NCBI GenBank assembly: GCA_037444685.1
Contig: JBBILX010000004.1
Location: 124,001 to 188,000 of the forward strand
From: UBA964 sp037444685
GTDB lineage: Bacteria > Pseudomonadota > Gammaproteobacteria > Steroidobacterales > Steroidobacteraceae
Direction of reading: 5' to 3'
Length of the DNA stretch: 64,000 nucleotides
A model generated the notes under the pieces. The model saw only the letters and a program-made list of their open reading frames with translations. It did not search any database and was not told where the DNA came from. Position 1 is the first letter of the stretch; each line of letters opens with the position of its first letter. A program made the position numbers and the translations under genes. This document shows, one piece after another, positions 7,586 through 16,762 of the stretch.

Positions 7586-8947
7586 ATGGCCCACAGCGAC
7601 ACGATCGTGGCCGTGGCGACCGCGCCCGGGCGCGGTGGGGTCGGCATCGTGCGGCTGTCGGGGCCCAAGGTCCCCGAGCTCGCGGCCGTGATCCTCGGCG
7701 AGCTGCCGCCGCCGCGGCGCGCGACGCTCGGCGCGTTCAAGGCCGCCGACGGCGGCGTCATCGACGCCGGCATCGCGCTGTTCTTCCCCGGGCCGAGATC
7801 GTACACGGGCGAACATGTGCTCGAGCTGCACGGCCACGGCGGACCGGTCGTGCTCGAGGCCCTCGTGCAGCGCGCCGTCGAGCTCGGGGCGCGCCGCGCG
7901 CGGCCCGGCGAGTTCACCGAGCGCGCCTTCCTCAACGACAAGATCGACCTCGCGCAGGCCGAGGCCGTCGCCGATCTCATCGATGCCGGTTCCCAGCAGG
8001 CCGCGCGCGCGGCGATGCGCTCGCTGCAGGGCGAGTTCTCCGCGATGGTCGGCGGCCTCACCGAGGCCGTCATCGACCTGCGCACCTATGTCGAGGCGGC
8101 GATCGATTTTCCCGAGGAGGAGGTCGATTTCCTCGCCGATACCGAGCTCGCCGAGCGGCTCGACGCCGTGCGCGGCCATCTCGATGCCGTCGAGCAGAGC
8201 GCCCGCCAGGGCCGCGTGCTCCGCGACGGCATGACCGTCGTCATCGCCGGTCCGCCGAACGCCGGCAAGTCGAGCCTGCTGAACCGGCTCGCCGGCTACG
8301 ACGCCGCGATCGTCACGCCGATCGCCGGCACCACACGCGACGTGCTCCGCGAGCGCATCGACATCGACGGTATGCCGCTGCACGTGCTCGATACCGCGGG
8401 CCTGCGCACCGACAGCGACGATGCGATCGAGCAGGAGGGCATGCGCCGCGCCCGCGTCGAGATGCAGCGTGCCGATCGCGTGCTGTTCGTCGTCGATGCC
8501 GCCGTCGATCCTGGCGCGCGCGCCTATGCCGAGGCCCGCGCTGCGCTGCCCGAGGGCGTGCCCGTCACGATCGTGCTCAACAAGTGCGATCTCGCCACCG
8601 GCGTGCCGATGGCCGACACCGTCACGCTCGCCGGGCCCCAGTGGGTCGCGGTGTCTGCGAAGACCGGCGAGGGGCTCGACCTGCTGCGCCAGCACCTGAA
8701 GCGCGTCATGGGTTTCGGTGTCGTGGGCGCCGGCACCGTCACCGCGCGCGCGCGCCACCTCGATGCGCTCGCGCTCGCGCGCCGCCATGTCGAGACCGCA
8801 AGCCGGCTTCTGACCGAGCGACGCGCCGGCGAACTGATGGCCGAGGAGCTGCGCGCCGCGCAGCGCGCGCTCGAGGAGATCACCGGCGCGTTCACGACCG
8901 AGGATCTGCTCGGGCGGATTTTCGGCAGTTTTTGCATCGGCAAGTAG
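7586..8947 (+). CDS. mnmE: tRNA modification GTPase MnmE (TrmE)
   Basis: 453 residues. The N-terminal folate-binding domain (DTIVAVATAPGRGGVGIVRL, RPGEFTERAFLNDKIDLAQAE) is followed by helical and Ras-like G domains: G1 GPPNAGKSSLLN, G3 DTAGLR, G4 NKCD. The conserved C-terminal FCIGK carries the cysteine needed for activity. With MnmG it adds the carboxymethylaminomethyl group to U34 of certain tRNAs. The gene is full length although an island is inserted exactly at its 3' end, because the att core recreates the last codons. The upstream in-frame ATG at 7556 lacks conservation. Confidence 0.97.
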   Translation: MAHSDTIVAVATAPGRGGVGIVRLSGPKVPELAAVILGELPPPRRATLGAFKAADGGVIDAGIALFFPGPRSYTGEHVLELHGHGGPVVLEALVQRAVELGARRARPGEFTERAFLNDKIDLAQAEAVADLIDAGSQQAARAAMRSLQGEFSAMVGGLTEAVIDLRTYVEAAIDFPEEEVDFLADTELAERLDAVRGHLDAVEQSARQGRVLRDGMTVVIAGPPNAGKSSLLNRLAGYDAAIVTPIAGTTRDVLRERIDIDGMPLHVLDTAGLRTDSDDAIEQEGMRRARVEMQRADRVLFVVDAAVDPGARAYAEARAALPEGVPVTIVLNKCDLATGVPMADTVTLAGPQWVAVSAKTGEGLDLLRQHLKRVMGFGVVGAGTVTARARHLDALALARRHVETASRLLTERRAGELMAEELRAAQRALEEITGAFTTEDLLGRIFGSFCIGK

Positions 8948-8948
8948 G
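8929..8948 (+). repeat. attL-like site at the mnmE 3' end
   Basis: TTTTTGCATCGGCAAGTAGG includes the last codons and stop of mnmE. It agrees with 33383-33402 at 17 of 20 positions; both include the codons for CIGK plus the stop. The SGI1 family uses this same gene end. Confidence 0.7.
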
Positions 8949-9057
8949 TCCGGTTCCGGGGGAGTCCGGCGCGCGCCGATCGGTCCCGAACTTCGGCGGC
9001 CGGGGTCGTCGTCACGCCCGGCGTCGCCGCCGGCATGCAGGGGTGGATGCTCATGCC

Positions 9058-9180
9058 GCACGGCTTCGTGAATTCGCCATCCTTGATGTACTGGTAGAGC
9101 GCGCTGCGCGACAGGCCGGTGCGATGATCGACCTGCGGACGGCGGAGGATGGCCGGCTCGTGCTGGATCTTCGGGTGCAT
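9058..9180 (-). pseudogene. Truncated AlpA-family phage/island regulator
   Basis: From ATG 9180 the reading MHPKIQHEPAILRRPQVDHR then TGLSRSALYQYIKDGEFTKP matches the N-terminal two thirds of small AlpA-type winged-helix regulators (normally 65-75 residues). After that the conserved part (usually a VGWxxxEVDxWL-type ending) is gone. The frame runs on without similarity through the att site and antisense to mnmE. AlpA proteins usually sit beside an integrase and control excision. The surrounding 8949-9416 contains nothing else I can identify. Confidence 0.6.
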
Positions 9181-9416
9181 GTTCGTGCCTCGCGGTTCCC
9201 GGCTCGCCTCGGCGTTCGGGACGGACAGAAACACTGACCTGAAACGACGACACCGCACGACGACGGCAACGCCCTGCAGATCGAACGAATCGAGAGGACC
9301 GACGGACGACTACTCGCGTCAGCTCATGAGCAACCCGGTGCAGGCAGGGGCGCGATCGTGCGCGCACGTCACCCTCGCGCTCTGGTCAACACGCCGCGCA
9401 TGTGCCGCGCGAAGCC

Positions 9417-10169
9417 TCACCCCCGAAAAACGTGCTGCCGGTGCCACTCGAGGTATGGCAGATGCTCCGGCGCCAGCCAGCGCAGCCGCAGGCCTTCGCT
9501 CACATGCAGCGAAGCACGGTGTTCGGCGCTCAGGCGCGGGGCGATGACCATGCCGCCGCCGGCATCGAAGGTGATCAGGCCCCGATCGAACAGCGCGTCG
9601 AGGTGCGCGACGAGGAGCAAGCCGTTGAAGACGTTGAGTCGCTCCTCGTCGCTCGCGCAGTCGGCCCAGGGCTTTGCATGGCTGGCGCGCAGCACCTCGG
9701 GCAAGGTGAGGCCGGTCACGGCGCAGGCGCCGCCCCAGTAGTCAAGCAAGGCCTCGCGGAAGACGTCCTGCCCCACGCGCTGGCGCGTGAGCCGTTCGAC
9801 CTCGGTGCCCGTGACGGCAAGCCGATCGAGCTCTTTCGCGACTCGCTCACGAAACGTGTGTGCCGCCTGGTCGGGCAGCGCCAGCGACAGTTCCGCCGCG
9901 CGCCGCAGCAGCGCGGCCAGCGCGTCGATGTCCGGCGCATCGAACCCGCCGCCGTCGGCGAGCCCCGGCAGGCCGCGGGCGAGTTCGCGAACGAGCCGTT
10001 CGTCCGGAAAAGTCACCTGCCACCCGCCGCCGCTTGCGGCCGCCACAGTCGCGCGCCCGCGGTGGCGCGCCGAGGCGAGCACCACGCGGGCCTCGATGCT
10101 TTCGACCACGTTCTCCCAGCCGTGCTCGCGGCCGGCCTTTTCGACGAGCGCGCGTTCGAGGACGTTCAT
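9417..10169 (-). CDS. HNH endonuclease (HNH_2 type), last gene of the defence operon
   Basis: 250 residues from an ATG that overlaps the DUF4276 stop (ATGA, 10166-10169). The C-terminal half carries an HNH_2-type nuclease domain: CAVTGLTLPEVLRASHAKPW from about residue 150, then NVFNGLLLVAHLDALFDRG. The Cys-His-Asn-His residues of the beta-beta-alpha metal finger are all present. The N-terminal about 120 residues have no clear match (RATVAAASGGGWQVTFPDER). Such proteins occur alone as restriction-like nucleases or next to ATPases in defence loci. Here it probably provides the DNA-cutting step of the trio with the AAA and Toprim-like proteins; this is inference from coupling. Confidence 0.82.
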   Translation of the reverse strand: MNVLERALVEKAGREHGWENVVESIEARVVLASARHRGRATVAAASGGGWQVTFPDERLVRELARGLPGLADGGGFDAPDIDALAALLRRAAELSLALPDQAAHTFRERVAKELDRLAVTGTEVERLTRQRVGQDVFREALLDYWGGACAVTGLTLPEVLRASHAKPWADCASDEERLNVFNGLLLVAHLDALFDRGLITFDAGGGMVIAPRLSAEHRASLHVSEGLRLRWLAPEHLPYLEWHRQHVFRG

Positions 10170-10753
10170 GGCGCGCGCGACTGTCGGTCCCATTCCGAGC
10201 ACAGCTTCCGAAAGGAGCGGCTGCCATCGAACGCTTGCTGGAGGTCGAAGCAAGCCGAGAAAGCCGGCTGATCAGTCGTCTCTCCGTAGGTGCCGCCCGC
10301 CATTCGGTCTCGGAGCCAGCCTTTGGCGTCCCGTATTGTTTCGGCCTCGATGGTGTCGGCAGGATCGAACGCAAAGCCGCGATATCCGTCCAACGACGCC
10401 GCAGCGGCAATGAACCACGCTTCGAACTCGCGCGTCGCGAAGACCACCGAGACCTTGCGATGGGCCATGTACGCCGCCGCCCGCATCAACACCTGGTTGG
10501 CGCGTTGCGCAGGACAATCGTCGTCGGCATCGAGCAGGACCAGGATCCAACCGCCTTCCTCGCACTTCGCCGCTGCCAGGCGCAGATAGCGTTTGCACTC
10601 GTCGTCGCGGTTCAGGAACCGATCCCGGCGCACTCGTATCGGCGGCAGTATGTCCGGAGACCGTCCGGGCGTGCGCCAACTGGCTATGCGACGAAGCAGG
10701 ATCGGAACGGCGCTCACTTCGCCGTGGCCCTCCACGATGGTCGCAACCTTCAT
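10166..10753 (-). CDS. DUF4276 family protein (Toprim-like)
   Basis: 195 residues. The N-terminal VEGHGEVSAVPILLRRI is the DUF4276 signature and supplies the Toprim glutamate; LVLLDADDDCPAQ supplies the DxDxD acidic cluster. DUF4276 proteins are almost always encoded beside a RecF/OLD-like AAA ATPase, and this one is: the start overlaps the AAA stop (ATGA, 10750-10753) and its own stop overlaps the HNH start. Together the ATPase and the Toprim protein resemble a split OLD nuclease. FATREFEAWFIAAAASLDGY is another conserved block. Nuclease activity is inferred. Confidence 0.82.
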   Translation of the reverse strand: MKVATIVEGHGEVSAVPILLRRIASWRTPGRSPDILPPIRVRRDRFLNRDDECKRYLRLAAAKCEEGGWILVLLDADDDCPAQRANQVLMRAAAYMAHRKVSVVFATREFEAWFIAAAASLDGYRGFAFDPADTIEAETIRDAKGWLRDRMAGGTYGETTDQPAFSACFDLQQAFDGSRSFRKLCSEWDRQSRAP

Positions 10754-11952
10754 GGCTGATCGCCGAACAACTCGCCTTGTCGCGCCTGCTGCTCGCGCAG
10801 GTGATCGCGGTCGGGCGCGAGTTGGTTCAGGCGCAGGAGCTCACCGGCCGAAAAGAGCTGATCTCTCATCGTGGACCGTGATGCCTCGTCGAGCGGGGCG
10901 ATGTGCGTTTCGCCGCCTTCGGAGGCCACCGCCAGAAATGCATCAGCGCTAAGTTGTCGATCATCGAGCAGGTCTGGGCTGTGGCTAGTGACCAGCACTT
11001 GTGTTTGCTCTGCGGCGCGCCCCAGCGCCTCGCGCAACGCCGCGCTCGCCGCGGGATGAAGCGCAGTCTCGGGCTCTTCGATGCCGACCAATGTCGGCGC
11101 ATAGTCGGGATTGCCCTGGAACAAGGCGATCAGGACGCCAAGCGCACGCAAGGTGCCGTCGGACATGTTCTGGGCGAGGAATCGCCAGTGATGCTTCGCG
11201 CCGGCCACTTCCTGCCTGAACTCGATGGTCTCCATGGGGCCGACCTGCCTGCGCTGGAAGCCGTGCACCATCGGCACAACGGTTTGCAGATACTCCTGTA
11301 CGATCTGCAGCTGCGCCGGCGCGACGCGTTCGAGATGGCCGATCACGCTCGCGATGTTTTCGCCGGCGGGCTTCAGCAGTCGCCCTTCCTGAGGCTTCTG
11401 CAACTCGCGCATCACCTTGGGATTCAGGTTGTAGAAGCTCATCGACGCGAGCGCGTCGAACACGGGCCGAAACGCCGTGAGACCGGAGGCGGCCACCAGA
11501 GCCAGCCGGTCCGCGGTCACTGCAGGAAACACCGTCTCGCTGCTGTCGCGGACCGTTCCCCGATCGATGCGAAAGAACGGCCCTTTGCCGATGCCGCCGA
11601 GCACGCATTCCTCGGTCTGCACTTCGTAGCCGCGATCCCTGAGCGCACCGATGTTGAAGGCGTAGTGACCCTGCTCTCCGGTCTTGAGCGTGAACTCCAG
11701 GCGGATTCCGAAGTGCGTCGGATGGCCGCTGGAACGGCGGCGGACCTCGGGGAGCCCTCCGCGCTCATTCAGCGCATTGTCGAGCGATCCGGTCAGCGCA
11801 TCGCGCACCAGACGCAGCGCATCGAGGAAGTTGCTCTTCCCGGACCCGTTGACGCCAACGAGGTAGGTGAGACGTCCGAGTCGCACGTCGCACAGGCCGA
11901 TGCTCTTGTAGTTGCGCAGCACGACTCGCCGCAGAAAGGCAGGTGTACTCAT
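10750..11952 (-). CDS. OLD/RecF-like AAA family ATPase
   Basis: 400 residues from an ATG overlapping the methyltransferase stop. LRRVVLRNYKSIGLCDVRLG leads into Walker A (VGVNGSGKSNFLDALR, about residues 32-46). The ABC-like signature NMSDGTLRALG is near residue 264, Walker B LVGIEEPETALHP near 289 and the switch LVTSHSPDLLDD near 322. This is an SMC/RecF-type ATPase of the AAA_21 kind without a fused Toprim domain; the Toprim function lies in the next gene. In comparable systems such ATPases sense foreign DNA or damage and gate a nuclease. An in-frame GTG/ATG further upstream lies in methyltransferase coding sequence and is not needed. Confidence 0.87.
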   Translation of the reverse strand: MSTPAFLRRVVLRNYKSIGLCDVRLGRLTYLVGVNGSGKSNFLDALRLVRDALTGSLDNALNERGGLPEVRRRSSGHPTHFGIRLEFTLKTGEQGHYAFNIGALRDRGYEVQTEECVLGGIGKGPFFRIDRGTVRDSSETVFPAVTADRLALVAASGLTAFRPVFDALASMSFYNLNPKVMRELQKPQEGRLLKPAGENIASVIGHLERVAPAQLQIVQEYLQTVVPMVHGFQRRQVGPMETIEFRQEVAGAKHHWRFLAQNMSDGTLRALGVLIALFQGNPDYAPTLVGIEEPETALHPAASAALREALGRAAEQTQVLVTSHSPDLLDDRQLSADAFLAVASEGGETHIAPLDEASRSTMRDQLFSAGELLRLNQLAPDRDHLREQQARQGELFGDQP

Positions 11953-14900
11953 GCGATCGCTCCAGGTCCTGGCCGGTTGGTTTCGGCGCCGTGCAACCGG
12001 TCCCATGCCGCCAGCACGAGCCGCTGCGTGCGGTATTCGCCGAACGCGCGCAGCTCGTTGTCCTTGAGCACGCGGAAGGTCTCGGAGGGGTAGTCCTCGC
12101 CCATCACCGAGGCAGGGTCGAGGATGTAGCAGAGGTCCTCGCGCGTGAGGCCATAGAGCCGCGCGTAGTAGGCGTCGAGCTCGGCGCGCAGCCGCGCGCG
12201 GCGGTCGGGGTCGAAGGGAAACGGCGGGCCGTCGTAGCCCAGCTGCTCGGCCCAGGGTTTCAAGTCGTAGGCGGTGTAGGTGAGTTCGAGGACGCGCGGG
12301 ACGATGAAGTCGAGATCGGTGTCGGTGTAGGCGTCGGGCGGGATGACCGGAAACTGCTTGACGTAGAAGTACGTCAGAGATGTCCCGCCAACCTTCTGCC
12401 GTGCTGAGTAGTCAAGAACGATTGAGTCGAGGTTCGCCACAAGCGCTGCGGCCAAGCGTGGCGGTTGAGTGGTCCGAATGAGTGGCGTCTTGTGCCCCAC
12501 CCCCGCCCTGGGCAGCACCGTGGCGATGACGGTTCGCTCATTCGTGGCATTCGTGATATCACGAAAGCCGATGAACCACCGGGGCGCAGCCGCCTCGAGC
12601 AGCGACTCGGCAAAGCCGAGCGCCGCCTCTTCATCATCGAGCGACGGCGCCTGTGGGGGCAGGGGGGGGAAGCGCTGCGCTAAGTCGAGCAGCGTCGCCA
12701 CCGCGCCGGCATCGGCTTCGTGCCACGCGGCGCGCTCGTGCGCAGCGGCCTCGACGGCGTCGATCGGTTGCGCGGGAACGAAATGCGGGCCGAGTGGCTT
12801 CAGACAGGGCCGGTTGTCGCCGCACAGGCCGAGCTGCGCCGGCGCCACTGGCCGCGCGAAGGGCTGTGCCGCGACGAAGGCGCACCATTCGGGGTAGAGG
12901 TGCGCGCGCGCCGCGTCGGCCGTGCGGTGGCGCCGGCCCAGCCAATGCGCGAAGAGCAGGCGCGCAGCCGCCAGCACGATCGCGGGCCGGTCGCGTTGGC
13001 GCAGCGCGGCGAGGAGGTCCTTGGGCAGGGCCGCGGTGCGCAGGTAGACCTCGCGCGCCTCGACCCAGTAGCGCGGCCGCACCGTGTAGCCGGGGTCGCG
13101 CTTGTCGGCGAGCGGCACGTCCACCGCCGCCTCCGCGCTGCCGTCGCCGCGATAGGTGGCCCAGCGGTGGTCGTACTGGTGCATCATCTTCGCCTCATAC
13201 AGCGGCAGCCGGTCGGCGGCGGGCTCGCTCGCGAACAGGTGGCTATCGTTCGACATGTGGAACATCGTCGCGAAGCGAATTCCCCACGGGTTCACCTCCG
13301 GCTCAGTCATGCGCGCCTCGCGGATCAGCACTGGCACCCGTGCGTAGATCTTTTGGGTCAGCTCCGCGTCCTTGCGCGAGCGGAACACCGGGCAGGTCAG
13401 GGTGTTGGGATTGATGCGCGCGAAGTCTTCGGCCGAAAGCGCGAAGCGGCGGCGCGCGTCGGCGAGCTGCGCGGTCTGCGTGAAGAAGAAGCCGAACTCG
13501 GCGCTCGGGGCGGCTCCGAGCGTGAGCAGGCAGAACTTCATGCGACTGTCGATCGCCGGAAAAAGCCCCTCGCGGTTCTCGAAGTCGTATAGGCTCACGA
13601 GCCGGCCGCTTTGCGCGACGTGGGCGAAGAACGCCTTGGTCGAGTCGTCTGTCGCGATGCCAGATGGGACGATAAACCCGGCCCGCCCGCGCTTGGCCGT
13701 CACCTGGGCGATGGTCTCGGCGAAGAGCGCGTAGGTATTGACGTCCCCGACGCCAGTCAGCGGGTAGCGGCCGCCTTCGTCGGCCTTCAGGTGCGCGAAG
13801 ACGCTCGCTGCCTCGGCGATGCGGCGCGCGGCGATGAAGCGTGCGTAGACCTCCTTCTCCTTGGCCGCTTCGTCCGGCGCGTGTTCCAGTTCCGGGTAGA
13901 GGTGCCGCGCGAGCATGCCCTGCGCCAGCCACTCGATGCGCTGCGCCCGCTCGGCCTTGTTTCTGGCCTGCGCCACCAGAGGGTGCTCGGCGGCGAAGAA
14001 CTCTTCCTCCTGCAGCTTGATGCGCTCCCAAGGCGGATTGCCGAGCACGCAGTCGAAGCCGCCTTTCTCAAACACCTGCATGAAGGCGAGCGGCCAGTGC
14101 AGCACGCGCGCGTCGCGCGCGCTCCGGGTGGCCTGCGCCAGGCGCTCGGCCTGCCGGGCCTGCACCAGTTCCTCGGGCGCCTGATCGGTGAAGAGCGCGA
14201 GGTACAGGTTCTGGCTGGTCGGGGTGTGCTCGGCGTCCTGAGGCGTGGCCTTGGGTGAGAGAAAGGCGCCGACGAAGAGATCGGCCGCCTGCTGCAGGCG
14301 GCTTGCGCGCGCGTGCTCGGCGTAGCGCTGCCAGGCGGCGTCTTTGGCCGCTTGCTGCGCCAGCGTGTCGTCGGGCATGGCCTCCAACGCCGCGCGCTCG
14401 GCGAGCAGGCTGTCGCGTTCCAGCGCCAGCGGCAGGTTGGCATCGCGCCTGCGCCTGGCGAAGGCCTCGAGCCCTGCCTTGTTTTCCTTGGCCAGCCGCT
14501 TGCACACCGCCTTGTCGTCGCCGGAGAGCGGCTTGAACGCGGCGTCCGGGATGCCGTGGGCAAGCTGGCCTGCGTCGGTGATGCCAAGCAGCGCGTCGCC
14601 GCAGACCAGGTGATGATCGAGGAAGCCGAGCGGCCGGCCTGGCTCGAAGCCTTCGAGCCAGAGCGCGAAGCGCGCGAGTTCCAGCGCCATCGGGTTGCGG
14701 TCCACGCCATGGATGCAATGCGTGATCACCGCGCGCAGCGCGGCGAGCCGCTCCGCCAGCCGGCGCGCGGCGGCGAGCAGGAAGTGGCCGCTGCCGCAGG
14801 CCGGGTCCAGCACCGTGATGCCAAGCAGCGCCTCGGTGGGGCGGTCGGGTTGGTCGGCGATGCGCGCGTCGATCACCGGGTCGAGGGCGCTTTCGATCAG

Positions 14901-16325
14901 CGCCTGCACCAGGCTGTCGGGGGTGTAGTAGCTGCCCGTGGTCTTGCGCGCATTGCCCCGGGTGTCGGCCTCGGCGCTGGCGTTCACGAAGGTGAAGGTG
15001 CGCGCGTGCGGATCGGGGTCGGGCACGAGCTCCAGCAGGCTCTCGTACACCGAGCCCAGTTCCTCGGGGCCCATGTTGCGGTAGTCCACCGGCGCCACGG
15101 TGCCGCTGGCCTGCGACCAGCGCAGGTGGCGCATCGCTTGCAGCAGCGCGCGGTTGGACAGGCTCGCCGCATCCAGGTGCGGGCACTGGTTGGGCGCGAA
15201 CAGGCCGCCCAGCGCCGGCAAGGCGAGGCGCGGCTCGCCGGCCGCGAGTGCGCGGAAGACGATGACTTGGGCCTGCCACAGGTCGTCGTGGGCGTCCTGC
15301 GCCCCGCGGCGCAGGCAGCGCTCGCGCAGGCGGCGGGCGCTGTAGCCCTGCGCGTAGATGCGGCGCGCGGCGGCCGCCGCGGGCGAGTCGTCCGCCGGGT
15401 GCAGCAGGCCGCGTTCCTCCACCGCGAACAGGAAGATGAAGCGGTAGACGAGGCGCAGCAGTTCCTCGAAATAGGCCTGCCGCTGCAGGTCGCCGCGGAT
15501 CAGCGCGCGGCGCAGCGGCTCGTTGGCCGGGTGCTTGAGAAAGCCTTCGCCGAGGGTGACGAGCGCGGCCTCGACACCGATGCGCAAGCCTTCGCGCACG
15601 CGCGCGCCTTCGCGCTGGCCGTCGGCGCGCCACAGTTCCCACACCGGCTCGGGCGTGCGCGTGGCGCGGCTGGCATGCAGCAGACGCCACAGCGCGGCGA
15701 AGTCGGGGTAGCGCGCCTGCCCGAGTATGGTCTCGAGGTCGAATTCGATGAAGCTCGGGCGCGTGAGCGTGGCGGCGTCGCGCGCCAGGCGCAGCTTGCG
15801 GCCGTTGCTGGCCAGCCCCCAGCGGGCTTCGGGCGCGGCGTTCAGGTATTCCTGCAGAAGCTGGAAGGGGCTTTTCTTGCGTGCGCCGCCACCCTGCGGC
15901 GCGAACGCCGGGTCGGGTTCGTCGAGGTCGAGGGTGGCGGGGGCCACCACCACCGGGATGTGCGGGGCGGCCTGCAGGCAGATGGGGAAGCTGCGCTCGC
16001 CCACGTTGCGCGGTGCGCTCGCGCGCACGTCGACGTAGCCCAGCGCGTCACGCGGGAATTCCTCGACGAAGGCGCGGGCGCTGGCGGCGGCGTCGAGGTC
16101 GGTGCGCTCGAGCGTCGCGCCGTACGCCTTCCACTGCGCCTGCGCGATGCGGAAGGCGCGGCCGATCTCCTCTTGCAGCGTGAAGCCGCGTGGGACGTGG
16201 TAGTCCTCGGGCGCCTGGGCGCTGGCCTGTCCCAGGGCGGCCTTCTCCAGCACGTCCGGCAGCAGCAGCGCGCCTTCGAGGCGCAGCGTGTCGAAGCCGA
16301 GGCTGGGGGCGCGCCGCAAGCTCAA
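11949..16325 (-). CDS. Large Eco57I/PglX-type N6-adenine DNA methyltransferase
   Basis: 1458 residues. The start is a TTG at 16325 inside the vapC stop (TTTGA); the downstream reading SLRRAPSLGFDTLRLEGALL matches the usual N-terminus of this family. After about 480 residues of helical N-terminal region comes SAM-binding motif I VLDPACGSGHFLLAA (about 500-514), then HCIHGVDRNPMALELARFAL. The catalytic motif GNPPWERIKLQEEEFF lies near 760. The C-terminal half should hold target recognition (SLTYFYVKQFPVIPP, GLTREDLCYILDPA). I see no fused PD-(D/E)xK nuclease. The size and layout resemble PglX of BREX and DrmMI of DISARM. It should mark host DNA while the helicases act on unmodified DNA; its target site is unknown. 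It overlaps both neighbours, so expression is coupled to vapC. Confidence 0.88.
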   Translation of the reverse strand: MSLRRAPSLGFDTLRLEGALLLPDVLEKAALGQASAQAPEDYHVPRGFTLQEEIGRAFRIAQAQWKAYGATLERTDLDAAASARAFVEEFPRDALGYVDVRASAPRNVGERSFPICLQAAPHIPVVVAPATLDLDEPDPAFAPQGGGARKKSPFQLLQEYLNAAPEARWGLASNGRKLRLARDAATLTRPSFIEFDLETILGQARYPDFAALWRLLHASRATRTPEPVWELWRADGQREGARVREGLRIGVEAALVTLGEGFLKHPANEPLRRALIRGDLQRQAYFEELLRLVYRFIFLFAVEERGLLHPADDSPAAAAARRIYAQGYSARRLRERCLRRGAQDAHDDLWQAQVIVFRALAAGEPRLALPALGGLFAPNQCPHLDAASLSNRALLQAMRHLRWSQASGTVAPVDYRNMGPEELGSVYESLLELVPDPDPHARTFTFVNASAEADTRGNARKTTGSYYTPDSLVQALIESALDPVIDARIADQPDRPTEALLGITVLDPACGSGHFLLAAARRLAERLAALRAVITHCIHGVDRNPMALELARFALWLEGFEPGRPLGFLDHHLVCGDALLGITDAGQLAHGIPDAAFKPLSGDDKAVCKRLAKENKAGLEAFARRRRDANLPLALERDSLLAERAALEAMPDDTLAQQAAKDAAWQRYAEHARASRLQQAADLFVGAFLSPKATPQDAEHTPTSQNLYLALFTDQAPEELVQARQAERLAQATRSARDARVLHWPLAFMQVFEKGGFDCVLGNPPWERIKLQEEEFFAAEHPLVAQARNKAERAQRIEWLAQGMLARHLYPELEHAPDEAAKEKEVYARFIAARRIAEAASVFAHLKADEGGRYPLTGVGDVNTYALFAETIAQVTAKRGRAGFIVPSGIATDDSTKAFFAHVAQSGRLVSLYDFENREGLFPAIDSRMKFCLLTLGAAPSAEFGFFFTQTAQLADARRRFALSAEDFARINPNTLTCPVFRSRKDAELTQKIYARVPVLIREARMTEPEVNPWGIRFATMFHMSNDSHLFASEPAADRLPLYEAKMMHQYDHRWATYRGDGSAEAAVDVPLADKRDPGYTVRPRYWVEAREVYLRTAALPKDLLAALRQRDRPAIVLAAARLLFAHWLGRRHRTADAARAHLYPEWCAFVAAQPFARPVAPAQLGLCGDNRPCLKPLGPHFVPAQPIDAVEAAAHERAAWHEADAGAVATLLDLAQRFPPLPPQAPSLDDEEAALGFAESLLEAAAPRWFIGFRDITNATNERTVIATVLPRAGVGHKTPLIRTTQPPRLAAALVANLDSIVLDYSARQKVGGTSLTYFYVKQFPVIPPDAYTDTDLDFIVPRVLELTYTAYDLKPWAEQLGYDGPPFPFDPDRRARLRAELDAYYARLYGLTREDLCYILDPASVMGEDYPSETFRVLKDNELRAFGEYRTQRLVLAAWDRLHGAETNRPGPGAIA

Positions 16326-16735
16326 ACCTGCACCACCGCAAGGCCGAGCGCGGCGGCGGCCGCGCCCTGGCGCGTGTCGGCCGTGATGAAGACATCGGCC
16401 ATGCCGACGACGGCCGCGGCGACATGCAGCGCGTCCATCGCGCGCAGCGGATGCTTCTCGAGCGCGGCGATCGCGCGTTGGACGACCTGGGGCGAGATGT
16501 CGCCGAGCACCGCATCGGCAAGATCGGCGGCGAGGTCGGCCTTGAGCGCCGCGTAATCGGTCTCGGCGAGGCGACCCTCGCGCACGAGCCGGCGAAAGGC
16601 CGAGACGACCTCGGGTACCGCGATCACCGCCACGCAAAGTTCGGTCGCGCGCTCACACTGGGCGAGCACTTCGTCGGTGCCTGCTTCGCGGATGTAGCGC
16701 TTGATTAGGGCCGAGGAATCGAAGAACGCGCGCAC
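16322..16735 (-). CDS. vapC: PIN-domain toxin, VapC family
   Basis: 137 residues. The PIN acidic residues are visible: FFDSSALIKRYI (first Asp), VAVIAVPEVVSAF (Glu), RAMDALHVAAA (Asp) and DVFITADTRQ (final Asp). VapC toxins are Mg-dependent RNases that cut tRNA or rRNA when not bound by antitoxin. It follows vapB by 27 bases, and its stop overlaps the TTG of the methyltransferase. A toxin gene in the middle of a modification/helicase operon is unusual; it may guard the locus against loss or act as an abortive-infection effector. Confidence 0.9.
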   Translation of the reverse strand: MRAFFDSSALIKRYIREAGTDEVLAQCERATELCVAVIAVPEVVSAFRRLVREGRLAETDYAALKADLAADLADAVLGDISPQVVQRAIAALEKHPLRAMDALHVAAAVVGMADVFITADTRQGAAAAALGLAVVQV

Positions 16736-16762
16736 GCTCGGGCTCGGCTCGGCAGGGCGCGA

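Noticed and set aside
9417..11952. Calling the ATPase-HNH pair a Septu system
   Set aside because: The ATPase is directly coupled to a DUF4276 Toprim-like protein, and the HNH protein is of the HNH_2 type with an unrelated N-terminus; the match is only at the level of general logic.
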